NCBI GenBank assembly: GCA_018435055.1
Contig: JAHDOA010000004.1
Coordinates: 62,001-126,000 of the forward strand
DNA: 64,000 nt
Source: Pelotomaculum sp.
Lineage (GTDB): Bacteria > Bacillota > Desulfotomaculia > Desulfotomaculales > Pelotomaculaceae
Reading direction: 5' to 3'
A program made the translations under genes and the position numbers. Shown here piece after piece: positions 16,972-26,575 of the stretch; the stretch's first letter is position 1, and each line of letters starts with the position of its first letter. The notes beneath the pieces are model-generated. The model saw nothing but the letters and a program-made list of their open reading frames with translations, searched no databases and had not been told where the DNA came from.

Positions 16972-17324
16972 TCCCAACACCCCCATATTTTAGTATTATT
17001 AATAGATTATAAAAAAAAATCAAGCCTTTGTCAAACAGGCTAAGATATTTTATTACACAGAACCTAATTTAGATCTTTGTTAAACCAGAGGCTTTTAAAA
17101 AAGTAACAATGAATTTAAAACAAATAATGACCTTTTGCCTCAAAATATATTTATTTCAACATTATTTATCTTATTTCAACCTTGCCCCATATTAAATTTT
17201 TAATTTGTTTAATTCATTTGATAAATCTGAAAATTTAAATGCAACAGACGCGCCGTATAATAAAGGATTTTCCATCTAAGTCAAGAATAAAAAATAAATG
17301 TCTTCAACAAGGAGAATTATAGAT
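16972..17324. other. AT-rich intergenic region
   Basis: About 350 bases without a gene, strongly AT-rich from 16995 to 17260. It should contain promoters for the two divergent flanking genes. The only firm element is AAGGAG at 17309-17314, the ribosome binding site of the next gene. No hairpin-T-run, tRNA or repeat was recognised. Confidence 0.5.
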
Positions 17325-17639
17325 ATGGATTTTACAAAAATGAGTGTTAAAGAAAGAGCGGATTTTTGTGAAAATATTTACAATAACGAAGGGGACAAAG
17401 GGCGCCCCAAATGCGCAGATCATTTCTTGGACAACCAGGACTGCGGCGGCATATGCTGCGGCCACTGCCCGGATTACACCACCTGCGCCGGGGAAAAATG
17501 CCGCAAGGTTTGGATTAACCCCCGGCTAATCATGGATAACCCGGTCGGCAGGTTAATTTATGTGGAGCTGCCAACCGGCAAGCTGGTAACAGGTTCTGTG
17601 CCCTGCATAATTAGTGAAATGTATGATGATAATCAGTAA
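17325..17639 (+). CDS. Cysteine-rich hypothetical protein
   Basis: The 104-residue protein starts at the ATG at 17325 with an AAGGAG site. It holds nine cysteines in about 60 residues, including CGGICCGHCPDYTTC and GEKC, which suggests a metal or iron-sulfur binding site. Acidic and Asn-rich surroundings suggest a soluble protein. No family was recognised. The HD-GYP gene follows after 89 bases on the same strand. Confidence 0.6.
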   Translation: MDFTKMSVKERADFCENIYNNEGDKGRPKCADHFLDNQDCGGICCGHCPDYTTCAGEKCRKVWINPRLIMDNPVGRLIYVELPTGKLVTGSVPCIISEMYDDNQ

Positions 17640-17728
17640 ATTATAAAGCTTCGCCGTTTTATGACGAAACTTAGAACAGGAATAGAATTTATAGAATTAA
17701 CTATTAACTCATTTTTTGGAGTGGCGCT

Positions 17729-18805
17729 ATGAGAAGGATACCAGCTAATTCGCTTAAACCGGGCATGAGGGTTGGGCACAATATTTTCAACAGCCGGGGC
17801 GAGACTTTAATCAGCAGGGGTGTCGTCCTTAACAACGGTTACATTGAGAGTTTGAAACGGTTGGGCATCCCGGCTCTTTATATAATTGACGACAGCTTGC
17901 CGGATTTCTATGTCAGCGATGTTATCGAAGAAAAAAGCAGGCTGGACGCCATAAAACTGGCTAGAACCATTCTTAACGGGAATAAACCAGCCAAATCCCG
18001 TCTGGATAACGTTATAATAAATGAACTTAGATCCACTGTCAGCGGGATAATAGACCAGTTAATCGAGAATCACAACCTGATGGTGAACCTTGTAGACATC
18101 CGCAGTATCGATGACTATCTTTTCGGCCATTCGGTAAATGTCTGTGTGCTTTCTTTAATAACCGGCATATCTTTGGGATACAGCCGTAAAAAGCTAATGA
18201 TGCTCGGCATGGGCTCTTTGCTGCATGATATGGGCAAAACCCTGATCCCGGCCTGTATCCTTAATAAGCCCGGGCCGTTGAGCGGCGAGGAGTTAAACGT
18301 TATTAAACAACACCCCCAGTATGGATATGCTATTCTCGACGACAGTAAATCAGGTATTGAGGCGCTGGCAGCAATAATAGCGCTGCAGCATCATGAACGT
18401 TATAACGGTGAAGGCTATCCGAAAGGGCTGAGCGGCAACAACATTCATGAATTTTCGCAAATCGTGGGAATAACTGATGTTTTTGACGCCATGACCGCCG
18501 ATCGGGTCTACCGGAAAGCGCACCCGCCATTTGAAGTATACGAGATGCTGGCCGGTTCCGGCAACTATTTTTTTGACTACAAACTGGTGCTCGCTTTTCT
18601 TGGCAACATTGCCGCTTATCCAGCCGGTTCACTGGTCAGGCTAAGTTCTGATGAAATCGCGATAGTGGTTGAAACGCCAAAAGGTTTTTCCCTCTACCCC
18701 ATAGTTAAGATCCTGTACGACGCCGGCGGCAATAAGCTGGCGGAGCCGCTTGACATTGATCTGTCGCAGCAAAAAGAAAAAACCATTGTAAAGGTCCTCT
18801 CTTAA
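17729..18805 (+). CDS. HD-GYP domain phosphodiesterase-type protein
   Basis: The 358-residue protein has an N-terminal regulatory part (MRRIPANSLKPGMRVGHNIF) and an HD-GYP domain from about residue 120. The metal-binding motifs are GHSVNVCVLS, LLHDMGK (residues 165-170) and HHERYNGEGYPKGL (221-234), followed by GITDVFDAMTADRVYR. HD-GYP enzymes degrade cyclic di-GMP. All main residues are present, so it is likely active. Its stop codon overlaps that of the convergent NlpC/P60 gene. Confidence 0.9.
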   Translation: MRRIPANSLKPGMRVGHNIFNSRGETLISRGVVLNNGYIESLKRLGIPALYIIDDSLPDFYVSDVIEEKSRLDAIKLARTILNGNKPAKSRLDNVIINELRSTVSGIIDQLIENHNLMVNLVDIRSIDDYLFGHSVNVCVLSLITGISLGYSRKKLMMLGMGSLLHDMGKTLIPACILNKPGPLSGEELNVIKQHPQYGYAILDDSKSGIEALAAIIALQHHERYNGEGYPKGLSGNNIHEFSQIVGITDVFDAMTADRVYRKAHPPFEVYEMLAGSGNYFFDYKLVLAFLGNIAAYPAGSLVRLSSDEIAIVVETPKGFSLYPIVKILYDAGGNKLAEPLDIDLSQQKEKTIVKVLS

Positions 18806-19965
18806 CCGGTATAGCGCCTCGCTCCCCAGTATTCTTCCCCGTAAGATCCGCTGTCTACCGCCTGTATGGTTACAGCGGAGCTGCTGTTCGGGGAATGGAT
18901 CATCATCCCGTTGCCAATATACATACCCACATGATGGATCTGACCGAGGCCTCCCTTGGCCGCGAAGAAAACAAGATCACCGGGCAGCAGGTCCGCCCCG
19001 GTGACAGCGGCGCCCTCCATGGCCTGTTCATCGGCATCCCGGGGTATGGATATGCCTTGTGACTGATATAAACACATGGTAAAGCCTGAACAGTCAAACC
19101 CATACGATGACGTACCTGCCCAGATATAACGCAAACCAATGAATTTTTTTGCTTCCTCTACAATACCCGCCCTTGAGAAATACAAATCACCGGCTTTTTT
19201 TACGCTACTCCCGGACAGGTAGCCGGTATCCCCTCCCGGCAGCCGCACGGTTACCGCCTGTTCCCCCTCTTCCAGCAGGGGCAGCCTGGTCATATAACCG
19301 GCCTCCATCAGCAAGTCGGTGAGTCCTGGATTTTTAAATATCCCGGCGGTTTTATCAGCCACCACAACGTCAGGCAAGTTTTTCAGCTCATTAATGTAGA
19401 CGTCGCTGCTTACAACATGAGCGCCGGGTACCCAGCCAGGGTAACCGAGGACATTTAAACTCGTCCTATGCGATTCAGCGGCTACCTTTATCCATTCACC
19501 CCGCCGTTCCAGGATTACCACCGGCTCACCGAAAAGGGCCATCGTCTCCGCTTTACCCACCAGCCACAAACGCATATCAGTATCCATCCCGCCGGCCCAT
19601 GCGGCGGGGTCATTATCTTCCACTAATAATGATCTGTCGTAATCTCTGATCTGTCCGGGCTCATACCATAATACAGTAGCCGCTACCCTTATCGCCCCCC
19701 GGCCGGGGCTGTCGGCGCCGTCTGTGCTTTCCTGATCCGTCCCGGCGCTATCCGGGACGGCAGGAGCCGACCTCTTTCCGGGGTCCGGAGAAAGCTGATA
19801 TACCAGGTATACTAACGCCACCAGCAAAACAGCAAACAAAAGTCCTTTTGATGTTTTGTCCATGTCGTCTACCACCGTTAAGATAATTCTGTTTATAAGA
19901 TAACCTGAAAGGCAGGTTAATAATATTGTTTTGATAAGGTTTATTGAATTCATTGAAGCCGTCAC
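18802..19965 (-). CDS. NlpC/P60 family cell-wall peptidase, membrane-anchored
   Basis: The 387-residue protein begins with GTG at 19965 (GGGGAGG site). Hydrophobic segments near residues 10-30 and 40-60 anchor it, then comes a low-complexity linker and SH3-like regions (residues about 95-240). The C-terminal NlpC/P60 domain has the catalytic Cys in YGFDCSGFTMCLYQ and His in QIHHVGMYIGNGMMIHSP. Such enzymes cleave peptide bonds in peptidoglycan stems. Its final stop codon overlaps the stop of the convergent HD-GYP gene. Confidence 0.9.
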   Translation of the reverse strand: MTASMNSINLIKTILLTCLSGYLINRIILTVVDDMDKTSKGLLFAVLLVALVYLVYQLSPDPGKRSAPAVPDSAGTDQESTDGADSPGRGAIRVAATVLWYEPGQIRDYDRSLLVEDNDPAAWAGGMDTDMRLWLVGKAETMALFGEPVVILERRGEWIKVAAESHRTSLNVLGYPGWVPGAHVVSSDVYINELKNLPDVVVADKTAGIFKNPGLTDLLMEAGYMTRLPLLEEGEQAVTVRLPGGDTGYLSGSSVKKAGDLYFSRAGIVEEAKKFIGLRYIWAGTSSYGFDCSGFTMCLYQSQGISIPRDADEQAMEGAAVTGADLLPGDLVFFAAKGGLGQIHHVGMYIGNGMMIHSPNSSSAVTIQAVDSGSYGEEYWGARRYTG

Positions 19966-20104
19966 CTGGACAACCTCCCCGCTTATTAATGAAAAACTGA
20001 ATACTGTGCGGAATAAGCGTTAAGTCCCGGGCTTAGCGCTTTTTCTAAATAAATGTTTATATTGTATATTATTTTTTTATTCCTAAAGAAAATTTTTGAA
20101 TTGA

Positions 20105-20113
20105 TGGTATAAT
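20105..20113 (+). promoter_or_regulatory. Extended -10 promoter of carbonic anhydrase gene
   Basis: TGGTATAAT at 20105-20113 is an extended -10 element (TG then TATAAT). A matching -35 box is not evident, as expected for extended -10 promoters. The start codon lies 55 bases downstream. Confidence 0.55.
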
Positions 20114-20167
20114 TATAAAAGCCAGTGGGGGGTAAATTGGCAAAATTTTTTTTGAGAGGTGTTTTAG

Positions 20168-20758
20168 ATGGGCAATATTTCAGGTAATGAAGCGCTGCAG
20201 CTTCTAATTGAAGGCAACAAAAGATTCACCACAGGTAATCTAGCGGTTAAAGACACGGGGCCGGCCAGGCGGGATGAACTGGTCAGCAAAGGCCAAAAAC
20301 CTTTTGCTATTATCATTACTTGCTCTGATTCACGGGTGCCGCCGGAACTGATATTCGACCAGGCCCTCGGGGACCTTTTCGTAATCCGCACGGCGGGGAA
20401 CGTGGTAGATCCGATAGCCGTGGGCAGCGCCGAATACGCTGTGGAACACCTTGGCGCGCCGCTCCTGGTAGTTATGGGCCATGAAAAATGCGGCGCCGTG
20501 CAGGCCACCGTAGACGGCGGCGAAGCGCCGGGCAGCATCGCCGCTATTGTCGCCAAGATAGCGCCATCGGTTCAGAAAGCCAGGGACGCCGGAGCGGCGG
20601 GTAATGATCTTTATGAAGAATGCTGTCTTGAAAATATTAAGGCAACAATTAGTGAAATCATGGAAAGTCATATTGTAAAGCATTTTATAAAAGACGGGAA
20701 ACTGACTGTAATGGGGGCAAAATATTATCTGGGTTCCGGCGAAGTAGAATTTATTTAG
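20168..20758 (+). CDS. Beta-class carbonic anhydrase
   Basis: The 196-residue enzyme interconverts carbon dioxide and bicarbonate. Zinc ligands are visible as CSDSRVPPELIFDQALGDLF and GHEKCGAV, with IRTAGNVVDPIAVGSAEYA between them. The start is preceded by GAGAGGTG. The gene is monocistronic and followed by a repeat-rich region. Bicarbonate made here could feed carboxylations such as carbamoyl phosphate synthesis (carB at 29835), but there is no linkage. Confidence 0.94.
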   Translation: MGNISGNEALQLLIEGNKRFTTGNLAVKDTGPARRDELVSKGQKPFAIIITCSDSRVPPELIFDQALGDLFVIRTAGNVVDPIAVGSAEYAVEHLGAPLLVVMGHEKCGAVQATVDGGEAPGSIAAIVAKIAPSVQKARDAGAAGNDLYEECCLENIKATISEIMESHIVKHFIKDGKLTVMGAKYYLGSGEVEFI

Positions 20759-20789
20759 GCATCCATACCGCTGACGCGACGCCTGCTGT

Positions 20790-20936
20790 TTAGATGGGGG
20801 CATTCCCGGCGTCTTGATGGGGACATTCCTCTGTAACCAGAGATTACCTGTTTGGGCAGGTCGGGTTTTAACCCGCCATCCAGTCGGGGACATTCCTCGA
20901 CCCCAAAGGCATACCTGTTAGAGAGGTGTGTCCCCA
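20790..20936. repeat. Cluster of GGGGACATTCC-type short repeats
   Basis: GGGGACATTCCTC occurs at 20819-20831 and, with the same 13 bases, at 20886-20898. A near copy, GGGGGCATTCCCG, starts at 20796, and GTGTCCCCATA near 20928-20938 gives an inverted form. The 190-base gap between the carbonic anhydrase and receiver genes is almost wholly made of such units. The motif recalls REP-type sequences of Peptococcaceae but is a different family from the CCCCGTCCCC type elsewhere in this window. Confidence 0.6.
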
Positions 20937-20945
20937 TACCGTTTT

Positions 20946-21320
20946 TTAAATTTCTAAGATTTCCCTGGTCATTTTAAGGATCTCATCGGGATTGAAGGGC
21001 TTGGTGATGTATACGTCCGCTCCTACATCCATCCCCCGGCGCTTGTCAAAAACCTGCCCTTTTGCGGTGAGCATTACAATATACACTTCTTTCATCCCCA
21101 TAACGTGCTTTACGGCGCCGCACACCTCAAAGCCGTTCAAACCAGGCATCATCACATCGAGAAAGACCAGTTCAGGGCTTTCTTTAGTGATTGTTTCCAG
21201 GGCGTCCTCTCCGTTATCCGCAGTGAGCAGCAATACCCCTTCTTCCTCTATATCTTCAAGCGTATGCTTCAAAAGAAGCCTTATATGCAGCTCATCGTCA
21301 ACTATCATGATTTTCTTCAT
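20946..21320 (-). CDS. Single-domain response regulator (CheY-like receiver)
   Basis: The 124-residue protein is one receiver domain: acidic pair in IMIVDDELHIR, phospho-acceptor Asp in LVFLDVMMPGLNG, Thr in MLTAKGQ and Lys in ITKPFNPDEI. It has no output domain. Its start overlaps the stop of the upstream GAF/HD-GYP gene by four bases (ATGA), so it belongs to the operon with the hybrid kinase at 22715-24595 and could be its phosphorylation target. Confidence 0.93.
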   Translation of the reverse strand: MKKIMIVDDELHIRLLLKHTLEDIEEEGVLLLTADNGEDALETITKESPELVFLDVMMPGLNGFEVCGAVKHVMGMKEVYIVMLTAKGQVFDKRRGMDVGADVYITKPFNPDEILKMTREILEI

Positions 21321-22690
21321 ATTGACCCTGCCTTTCTATTTGCCTGCCTTTCTACTGGAATCCTGTTCTCGCTACAAGCAGTAAAAAACGCTTTGACCAC
21401 CCCGGGGTCAAACTGTGTGCCGGAATTTGCCCTGAGTTCTTCAAAAGCCTCAGCCAGTTCCATCCTTTCCCGGTACGGCCGGTCGGTAGTCATGGCGTCG
21501 AAAGCGTCAGCCACAGAGATTATCCTCGCAATAATATCTATATCGTTACCCTTCAGCCCCTCAGGGTAACCGCTGCCGTCGTACCGTTCATGATGGTGCT
21601 TAACGCCTGGAATAATCCCCTTGAGGTGTTTGATATGATCAAGGATTTCTTCGGCATAGATGGGGTGCATCTTGATCTCCGCAAACTCATCAACGGTCAG
21701 TTTTCCCTTTTTCAGGAGCACACAGTCCCTTATGCCAATCTTGCCGATATCGTGCAGGACTGCCGCCAGTTCAAGGTGTTCCATCTCCGACTCGGTAAGC
21801 CCCAGTTCTTTGCCGACAGCCATACTGTAATTCATCACTCTTTTTATGTGACCCCCCGTGTAGGGGTCCCTTTTTTCAATAGTCTCAGCAAGGATATGGA
21901 CTGTTGTAAGAAATGTTTCTTTCAGGCTGTCATAAAGCCTCGCGTTTTCAATATCGGCCGCCGCCTGGAAAGCGAGGGCTGACAAAAGCTTTAAGTCTTC
22001 AGCCGTATAATGCGCCCGTTCTTCACTGCTGACATATATAACACCGATAACCCTGTCTTTTATTTTCAGGGGAGCGCACATCAGGGAGCTAACCCTGACA
22101 GCCCCGCTGACATATCTATCATCAGATGATATATCGTTTACTATTTCAGCCCTGCCGCTATGGAAAACACCTCCAGCGATGCCTATCCCTATCTTCAGCC
22201 CCTCCCCGGGGTGTAGCTCCCTGCCTGAAGACGCTAATAATTCAAACACGCCGCTTTCTTCATTTTTCAACATTACTGAGATGTTATCCGCCTTAATCAG
22301 CATCTTCGCCACATCAACCACCAGCTGGGCGGCTTCTTTGGGGTCCAGGCTGGCTGTCAGCTTTTCGGCGATGTCATAAAGCAGGGTGATTTCCCTGTAC
22401 TTTTTAAGCGCTTCCCGGCCAAGCGCCTTTTTTTCCAGTTCAAGGTTGGCCAGGCATTACAGCAGGAAGGCCAAAACCGACGCCTTTTCACCCCCGTAAA
22501 CCATACCAATTGCCCTGTTTTCCAGGGCGATTGGATACTCACAGGACAGTCCTTCGTCCATTTCCCCGATAATTTTTTTCCCTTTACTATCCATAATACA
22601 TACAGGGGAGTTGATCAGGTTGATCATTTGGCGGATAACGCTGTGGATTTCGTCTTTTAAAAAAAGCCGCCTGAGATCTATTTGGATCAT
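21317..22690 (-). pseudogene. GAF and HD-GYP regulator interrupted by an in-frame TAA
   Basis: From an ATG at 22690 (GAGGGAG site) the frame encodes 77 residues of an N-terminal sensor-like region, then a TAA at 22459-22457. It continues in the same frame without any shift through a linker (ANLELEKKALGREALKKYRE), a GAF domain and a complete HD-GYP domain (VLHDIGKIGIRD, HHHERYDGSGYPEGL). The join reads AFLL-stop-CLANLELEKK and looks like a single nonsense change. A shorter product could start at GTG 22321, keeping most of GAF and all of HD-GYP. The gene lies between the hybrid kinase and the receiver gene. It may be a pseudogene, a split gene, or a sequencing error. Confidence 0.75.
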
Positions 22691-22714
22691 GTGGCCGGTC
22701 TCCCTCATTAATTT

Positions 22715-24595
22715 TTATACATTGGCTTGATCAATACTAATTTTGCCGTTTTGCTTGCCCAGAATCAGCATAAAGATATTTTCAAACCCTTTTTCAAACC
22801 GCAGGGCCTTGAGCTGGTCATAGCCATCGTTATCTGAAAACAGGGAATCAACAATAATCATGTCCGGCTTTGATTCTCTGGCGTTTTTGATGCACCCTTC
22901 CAGATCGTTTACCACCACGACTGTAAAGCCCTTGGTTTCCAGCACCTCAGCCAGGGTTTTTGACGCAGACTCATCTACATCGACTACTATCACTCTCTTT
23001 TTGGAATTCCCCCTTGAAACGAGTGTGCCTATCTCTTTAAGCAGTTGTTCTGTCCTGACTGGTTTTGTAAAATAGCTGTCGATGCCGATGCGGAAACCCC
23101 TGTCCATGTCTTCCATAATGGAAAGAATAATAATGGGGATATTCATGGTATCAGGATCACTTCTCAGCACAGCTGCCGCATCAAATCCGTTCATTTTAGG
23201 CATCATCACATCAAGGATAACCAGGTCAGGCTTCAGTTCTTTCACCCTGGCGATCGCCTGCAAGCCGTCTTTTGCCTCAGCCACACTGTAACCGTCCGCT
23301 TCCAACTCCTGCCTTAGCAGCGCCCTTATGTTGGTGTCGTCGTCTACTACCAGTATTTGCTTCCTTCCCGCAGAATGATCTTTACTTACAGTAACCACGT
23401 GTTCTCGCAGCTGTCTTACCAGGTTGTCCACATCGATCGGCCTGCCTGCCGCACCTGAATTTCCAACAGGCAAAGTAAATGAAAAGTTGCTTCCCTTGCC
23501 GGGCTCGCTTTCCACCCATATCTTACCGCCGTGATAATCTATGATCTGCTTGCAGATAGCCAGGCCCAATCCGGTTCCCCGTGGTTTTTCCGTAAGGGTG
23601 TCGCCGACCTGTTTAAATTTATCAAATACCTTTCGCAGGTCAATACTGCTTATCCCAACACCGGTATCGATAACGCTGATTATTACTTCTTCTCCAGTCG
23701 TCCTGGCCCTGAAGGTTATCGACCCTTCGCTGGTAAACTTTACAGCGTTTGAAATTAAATTGATGAACACCTGGATAAGCCTGTCCTCATCACCGGCCAG
23801 ACCGGGCAAGTCTTCCTCTATATCCTTGATCAGCGCAATATTCTTCTGTGCAAAAAGGGATGTTGTGGCCGCAATTGCTCTTTCAATAATACCGGCAACG
23901 GAGATCCTTTTCATTTTCCATTCGATCCTCCCCGCCTCCAGCTTCGCTATATCCAGCACATCGTTGATTAGATCGGTCAGTCTTTCTCCTTCGGCAATGG
24001 TGATGCCAATATTTTCCCTTACCTGCCTTATGGCATTATCGGCTTTTTTGTTACCGGGTTCTACCCGGGGAAAAATTACTTCATCTAATTTCTTCTGGGT
24101 AATACGGGCAAAACCGAGCACAGATGTAAGCGGGGTACGAAGCTCGTGTGACACTGTGGATAAAAAATCTGTTTTAAGCTGATCAAGCTCCTTTAGCTTG
24201 TCGTTGATTTCCCGGAGAGCCTCTTCCGCTTTTTTTCGTTCAATAATCTCTGATTGCAGTTTCTTATTTGTTTCTACCAGTTCTTCAAAGAGGTGCATCA
24301 TTAACTTTGCTACCTGGGCGTCTACCACCTCTACACCGGAAGGGCAGTTTATGTGCACCAATTTCTTTACGGCGTCGCTGCCTGTAACCTCAAAGACCAG
24401 TTCAAGTCCGTCCTCTCTGAGCAGTTTACGAAAGTCAGTAAACACGGGTGTTTTTAATTCACCGGCTAAAGATATACCGGGAGCATCCGGCTTTATGTCA
24501 CAGATGCCTATCACCTCGGCCTCTTTTAAGGAAGAGAGGGCGTCCAGGATCGATACCCCGCCATTGCCTGCTCCGATAATGCCTACCTTGATCAT
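22715..24595 (-). CDS. Hybrid histidine kinase with N-terminal dinucleotide-binding-like domain
   Basis: The 626-residue protein starts with a Rossmann-like domain (residues 1-95, [16 protein letters not shown]) similar to NAD(P)-binding dehydrogenase folds. A coiled linker (about 100-140) and a kinase core follow: phospho-His 150 in [10 protein letters not shown]-box [11 protein letters not shown] near 281, and DTGVGIS and GTGLGLAIC. Two receiver domains follow: the first has Asp 462 in [11 protein letters not shown] and Lys in FTKPVRTEQ; the second (about 533-626) has Asp 583 but ends early without the usual Lys. It seems to be soluble. The Rossmann domain suggests redox or metabolite sensing, which is inference. 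It heads an operon with the interrupted HD-GYP and receiver genes. Confidence 0.88.
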   Translation of the reverse strand: MIKVGIIGAGNGGVSILDALSSLKEAEVIGICDIKPDAPGISLAGELKTPVFTDFRKLLREDGLELVFEVTGSDAVKKLVHINCPSGVEVVDAQVAKLMMHLFEELVETNKKLQSEIIERKKAEEALREINDKLKELDQLKTDFLSTVSHELRTPLTSVLGFARITQKKLDEVIFPRVEPGNKKADNAIRQVRENIGITIAEGERLTDLINDVLDIAKLEAGRIEWKMKRISVAGIIERAIAATTSLFAQKNIALIKDIEEDLPGLAGDEDRLIQVFINLISNAVKFTSEGSITFRARTTGEEVIISVIDTGVGISSIDLRKVFDKFKQVGDTLTEKPRGTGLGLAICKQIIDYHGGKIWVESEPGKGSNFSFTLPVGNSGAAGRPIDVDNLVRQLREHVVTVSKDHSAGRKQILVVDDDTNIRALLRQELEADGYSVAEAKDGLQAIARVKELKPDLVILDVMMPKMNGFDAAAVLRSDPDTMNIPIIILSIMEDMDRGFRIGIDSYFTKPVRTEQLLKEIGTLVSRGNSKKRVIVVDVDESASKTLAEVLETKGFTVVVVNDLEGCIKNARESKPDMIIVDSLFSDNDGYDQLKALRFEKGFENIFMLILGKQNGKISIDQANV

Positions 24596-24779
24596 TTTAT
24601 TAACACCTTTCTGTTTGAGGATGCGGAACCATGTATTATATTTATCGGATCAGATCAGGACTTAATTAAGTTCCCCGCCGCATAAACTATAAAAATATGC
24701 TGGTTAAAATATCTCATTTGCAGGAAGCGTCATTTTGCGCAATAATTCTAATACCCCATTTGCGGATTTGCAGTTTTAA

Positions 24780-25100
24780 TTAACACTGGGCCTGCTGGCG
24801 GTCTTCCACCACAGGTTCTTTATCCGTATTGTTGTTCTCTATCTTTTTCTTTAACTCTCTTAATTCAGCCTCCAACAAGTGTATATACCTGATTTTCTTA
24901 TACGACCACATAAATCCCAGGCACAACATAACCAGAGCGCCGGATGCTGTTGAAGCCAGGATGACAATAACTTGTGAAACCTCTTTGGCCTGCCAGAATA
25001 AAAAGTAAATGGTCATTTTTTCAGTATTTTGCACCGTGAATATTGCCACGATTAAAGCAAAAATTGTTGCCGCGCTGAGGTAAAACTGGGCCTTACTCAT
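24780..25100 (-). CDS. LapA-domain membrane protein
   Basis: The 106-residue protein has two transmembrane segments (residues about 7-25 and 44-65), an intervening QNTEKMTIYFLFWQAKEV segment typical of the lipopolysaccharide assembly protein A (DUF1049) family, and a C-terminal coiled-coil tail (LLEAELRELKKKIENN). In Firmicutes the role of this family is unknown. It follows mscL on the same strand with a 25-base gap. Confidence 0.82.
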   Translation of the reverse strand: MSKAQFYLSAATIFALIVAIFTVQNTEKMTIYFLFWQAKEVSQVIVILASTASGALVMLCLGFMWSYKKIRYIHLLEAELRELKKKIENNNTDKEPVVEDRQQAQC

Positions 25101-25125
25101 TACAGCTCACCCGCCTTAGTTGGTT

Positions 25126-25569
25126 TTATCCGGCTGCCTGTATTTCGGCGGTACAGTGGGGGCATCGCGTAGCCCTGACCGGTATAGCCATAAAACAATA
25201 CGGACAGTCCTTTGTATTGGGCGCCGCCGGGACTTCCTTGCGCTTCAAGCGGTTAATCTGCCTGATAATAAGAAAGATCACAAAAGCAACGATGAGAAAA
25301 TCTATCACCGTATTCAAAAAAACTCCGTAATTTATGGTCGCCGCCCCGGCAGCCTTGGCCTCGGTCAGCGAGCTATAAGGCACACCGCCACCCAGAGTTA
25401 TAAACAGATTGGAAAAATCAACTTTGCCCAGTAAAAGGCCAATAGGCGGCATGATTACGTCATTAACCAACGAAGTGACAATTTTGCCGAAAGCAGCGCC
25501 GATAATAATACCGACGGCCAAATCAACCATATTCCCTCGCATCGCGAATTCCTTGAATTCCTTGAACAT
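25126..25569 (-). CDS. mscL: Large-conductance mechanosensitive channel with zinc-ribbon tail
   Basis: I start this at the ATG at 25569 ([20 protein letters not shown]) behind AGGAGG, giving 147 residues. The first 105 residues are a standard MscL with two transmembrane helices and the pore-lining [20 protein letters not shown]. The last part, [17 protein letters not shown] and PHC, is a four-cysteine zinc-ribbon-like module that ordinary MscL lacks. MscL releases solutes under hypo-osmotic shock. The tail would lie in the cytoplasm and could regulate or assemble the pentamer. Confidence 0.93.
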   Translation of the reverse strand: MFKEFKEFAMRGNMVDLAVGIIIGAAFGKIVTSLVNDVIMPPIGLLLGKVDFSNLFITLGGGVPYSSLTEAKAAGAATINYGVFLNTVIDFLIVAFVIFLIIRQINRLKRKEVPAAPNTKDCPYCFMAIPVRATRCPHCTAEIQAAG

Positions 25570-25721
25570 CACACTCCTCCTTTTTTTAAAATTTTGAACC
25601 CACATATAGATTAAAAAATAACATGCCTATTTACAATAGCCGATTTATAAATTATTTTCAAACACATTATGCTTATATTAATTTGCGCAAATACCCTCCA
25701 CATCAACATTACCTGTTTTAA

Positions 25722-25746
25722 GAAAAACACCCACCATACAGGTGGG
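25722..25746 (-). terminator. Intrinsic terminator of the DUF3298-type gene
   Basis: Read on the minus strand, CCCACC (25746-25741) and GGTGGG (25735-25730) form a stem with a five-base loop, and a run of T residues follows (five A at 25723-25727 on the plus strand). It lies 32 bases downstream of the gene end at 25779. Confidence 0.75.
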
Positions 25747-25778
25747 GCGGACTGTTGACAAAGCTATATTCTGCAAAT

Positions 25779-26387
25779 TTACATTTTGATAAACCTGGCT
25801 ATGGGCCCATCCACTCTAATCAGGTTTTTTATTTGCGAGTAAGGGATAGGAAACTCGGGAATCCCGACATAATGGGGGGTAAACTCTATTTCCTGAAAAT
25901 ATATGACCAGGGCGTTTTCAGTCAGGTAATAATTTTCGAAGTCATCAATGCCGCTGAATTCTTTTATTAAAGGTATATTTCGCTCCTCAATCTGTTTTCG
26001 AATAATATTTGAAATTACAGTTTTATAGTCACTGTTCCTTTTAAATAAATCATATAGCCGGTATTCCTTCCCTGTTTCCAAATTTACCGTCAGCGACCTC
26101 TGTTCATCAATGCCGTTAGCGGCATGTATCCTGATACTGTAAACATTAAGTTTTAAGCTCAGGATACCCCGGTCATTCAGCGTTACTTCATAAACACCTT
26201 TGATTTCCTGGTAAACACCGCAGCCTTCTTTTGGAATCATAGCCAGCGCCCGTTCTTGTATCATACGGTTAATCTTATCCTCGACCGCATCGTCAGGCAG
26301 GCCTGAAACCCGGGGGTAAACCACGTCTGTACATTCGTTCCTTATTTGAATATCGGTTATTGCCGCGCTAAGGTCTTTATACGACAT
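25779..26387 (-). CDS. DUF3298/DUF4163-type protein
   Basis: The 202-residue protein fits the DUF3298 family (RsiV-like C-terminal domain): early VVYPRVSGLPDDAVEDKINR, a middle RSLTVNLETGKEYRLYDLFK, and late YFQEIEFTPHYVGIPEFPIP. RsiV binds lysozyme, but family members vary. No signal peptide or transmembrane helix is seen, so this one may be cytoplasmic. It is transcribed alone and ends in a terminator. Confidence 0.75.
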   Translation of the reverse strand: MSYKDLSAAITDIQIRNECTDVVYPRVSGLPDDAVEDKINRMIQERALAMIPKEGCGVYQEIKGVYEVTLNDRGILSLKLNVYSIRIHAANGIDEQRSLTVNLETGKEYRLYDLFKRNSDYKTVISNIIRKQIEERNIPLIKEFSGIDDFENYYLTENALVIYFQEIEFTPHYVGIPEFPIPYSQIKNLIRVDGPIARFIKM

Positions 26388-26575
26388 TTTTCACCGCCTC
26401 CTTTCGTTTATGATATTCACTTTCAAACCGTGATGTTCAAAAACAATTAAAGGGCGGGTGTCCGCTACTTTATGAAAAAGGTGAAGCCATATCTTAATTG
26501 ACACTGATATGAACAACTGCATATTTCTTTTCATCCCGCTAATAATACTTGAAAAGTGAAAATGAGGTGTGTCAT

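Noticed and set aside
24160-24175. Single DnaA-box match (TGTGGATAA)
   Set aside because: It lies in the coding sequence of the hybrid kinase and is isolated, so it is likely chance.
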